Positions 5,245 to 6,429 of a stretch of DNA of 6,429 bases are shown piece by piece. The stretch comes from Aquificota bacterium (GTDB taxonomy: Bacteria; Aquificota; Aquificia; Aquificales; Hydrogenothermaceae): contig JAADEV010000119.1 in assembly GCA_013153295.1 (NCBI GenBank), positions 1-6,429 of the forward strand, in the 5' to 3' direction. Positions within the stretch are counted from its first letter, which is position 1; every line of letters begins with the position of its first letter. A program made the position numbers and the translations under genes. The notes beneath the pieces were generated by a model, which saw only the letters and a list, made by a program, of their open reading frames with translations, had not been told where the DNA came from and did no database searches.

Positions 5245-6429
5245 ATGTCCCTTGATATAAAATCATTCCTAAAAAAGATACCCCCATTTTCACTACTCCC
5301 AGATGAAGAAATCTCCCACATATCCCAAAGGGCAAAGTTAGACTACATACCAAAAGACCAAACGGTTATAAAACAGGGAGAAAAGGTTGACAGCCTGTTT
5401 GTTGTTTTAAAAGGTAGCCTCTCACTTAAAAAAAATGGAAACCTTGTTGATATTTTACAGGAGGAGGATTTTATAGGGGATACATCACTGATATTTAACC
5501 AGCCTTACCAGTTTGATGTAAAGGCTGTAAAGGACAGTATCCTTATAATAATCCCTTCACAGGTTTTTAAAGGACTACTGGAAAAACACCCGGAGTTTAA
5601 GGAGTTTTTCACAAAAACCACAATAAACAAGTTAACAGAGGGATACAAAAATATACAGTCCCACCTTGAGGACATCTCAATAACACCGATAAACACCTTT
5701 AAACTAAAAAAAGCCGTTTTCTGTAAAGATACAGACAGTATTACCACAATTGTAAAAAAGATGTGTGATGAAAACCTGTCCTACTGCCTTGTTGGGGACA
5801 GGGCAAACCTAACAGGGATAATAACAGACAAAGACCTAAAGGACAAAGTCCTTGCAAAAGCCCTCCCACCTAACACCACCACAGCAGGGGAGATAAAAAC
5901 CTATCCGGTGGAAACGATACAGTCAGACAGTTTTGTGTTTGAAGCAGTTTTAAAAATGATAAAGAAAAATATAAAAAGGCTACCTGTGGTAGAAAAGGGG
6001 CAGGTAATAGGGGTTATAGAGGATAGGGATATTTTTATCCACCAATCAAGGAATATTGTTTACCTTTCCAACCAGATAGAGATGGAGGACAGCATAGACA
6101 ACCTTAGGGAGCTTTATATAACCGTAGAGGACGCAATAGAGCCACTTTTCAAAACAGGTAAAGATATAGAGATACTCCAAAAGTATATAGCAGAGATAAA
6201 CGACAGGTTTGTTAAAAAGGCTATACAGCTTGCCCTTAAAGAGGTAGAGGTTGATAACTTCTCATTCCTTGTTTTAGGAAGTGAAGGGAGGAGGGAGCAA
6301 ACAATAAACACAGATATAGACAACAGCCTTGTCTTTTTGTCAGGGAACAGGGAAAGGTTTTTACAGTTTGGGAAAAAGGTAATACAGATACTACTACAGA
6401 TAGGCTTCCCTGAGTGTGAAGGGAAGGTA
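5245..6429 (+). CDS. cNMP-binding/CBS/DUF294 nucleotidyltransferase-like signalling protein (3' end cut off)
   Basis: An open frame of 395 codons with no stop before the window edge; relatives with this architecture usually exceed 600 residues, so the C-terminal part is missing. Domains in order: a cyclic-nucleotide-binding-like beta-roll (about 12-125, with KQGEKVDSLFVVLKGSL at 43-59 and FIGD at 76-79); two CBS domains (about 157-208 and 219-268, the second with RLPVV and GVIEDRDIF); a helical linker; then the DUF294/GlnD-like nucleotidyltransferase segment with GSEGRREQT (345-353) and TDID (356-359), where GS, E351, D357 and D359 match the metal/nucleotide-binding pattern. The start follows an AGGAGGGG site, 5 nt from core to ATG. 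Genes of this type often sit beside acs/actP in other bacteria and are presumed to sense nucleotide or energy state, but target and reaction are unproven. In the cNMP pocket the CRP-type Glu is Asp (D79) and the phosphate-binding Arg is absent (PYQFDVKA, 87-94), so cAMP binding is doubtful. No recognised symbol. Confidence 0.88.
   Translation, partial: MSLDIKSFLKKIPPFSLLPDEEISHISQRAKLDYIPKDQTVIKQGEKVDSLFVVLKGSLSLKKNGNLVDILQEEDFIGDTSLIFNQPYQFDVKAVKDSILIIIPSQVFKGLLEKHPEFKEFFTKTTINKLTEGYKNIQSHLEDISITPINTFKLKKAVFCKDTDSITTIVKKMCDENLSYCLVGDRANLTGIITDKDLKDKVLAKALPPNTTTAGEIKTYPVETIQSDSFVFEAVLKMIKKNIKRLPVVEKGQVIGVIEDRDIFIHQSRNIVYLSNQIEMEDSIDNLRELYITVEDAIEPLFKTGKDIEILQKYIAEINDRFVKKAIQLALKEVEVDNFSFLVLGSEGRREQTINTDIDNSLVFLSGNRERFLQFGKKVIQILLQIGFPECEGKV

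Noticed and set aside
5066..5353. Minus-strand open frame (95 codons) over the actP-DUF294 junction
   Set aside because: It covers both coding ends and the hairpins and has no family features. The wobble pattern of the hairpin also favours + strand RNA.
1..6429. Mobile elements, CRISPR arrays, tRNA/rRNA genes, frameshifts
   Set aside because: No long direct or terminal repeats, transposase, spaced repeats or tRNA folds were seen, and all five genes read intact in frame within the window.

Overview
The window holds a five-gene, one-direction (+) acetate uptake and activation locus: an outer-membrane porin, acetyl-CoA synthetase (acs), a DUF485 small membrane protein (yjcH-like), the acetate/solute:Na+ symporter (actP), and the 5' two thirds or so of a large cNMP-binding/CBS/DUF294 signalling protein that runs off the right edge. 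The DNA is moderately AT-rich, Arg is mostly AGG/AGA, ATA is common for Ile, and the soluble proteins are rich in Lys and Glu. Together with a Gram-negative type porin this suggests a thermophilic Gram-negative bacterium. My best guess is Aquificota (Hydrogenothermaceae, such as Persephonella or a relative), but this is inferred from style and not proven.

Layout: positions 1-109 are a regulatory region with a 6+6 bp inverted repeat (5-20), a good sigma70-type promoter (TTGACA at 38-43, 17 bp, TATGTT at 61-66) and a strong Shine-Dalgarno. The porin (110-1297) is followed after 14 nt by acs (1312-3213), with a 12-nt Shine-Dalgarno that includes the porin stop codon. A 55-nt gap with a G/C hairpin (3224-3240) leads to the DUF485 gene (3269-3580). 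Six nt later comes actP (3587-5185). A 59-nt gap with two back-to-back hairpins (5195-5224 and 5226-5244), the second holding the Shine-Dalgarno in its loop, leads to the DUF294 gene (5245 to beyond 6429). No + strand intrinsic terminator with a U-tract is visible anywhere, so one transcript from the promoter at 38-66 could cover all five genes.

How it fits together: the porin would let small anions cross the outer membrane, ActP (with the DUF485 protein) would carry acetate across the inner membrane, Acs would trap it as acetyl-CoA with ATP, and the DUF294 protein is a candidate sensor/regulator of the module. The parts are known families. What stands out is the porin placed first and tightly coupled to acs, the structured gaps inside the operon, and the non-canonical nucleotide pocket of the regulator. 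I see no mobile element, CRISPR, tRNA or rRNA, and no convincing minus-strand gene.
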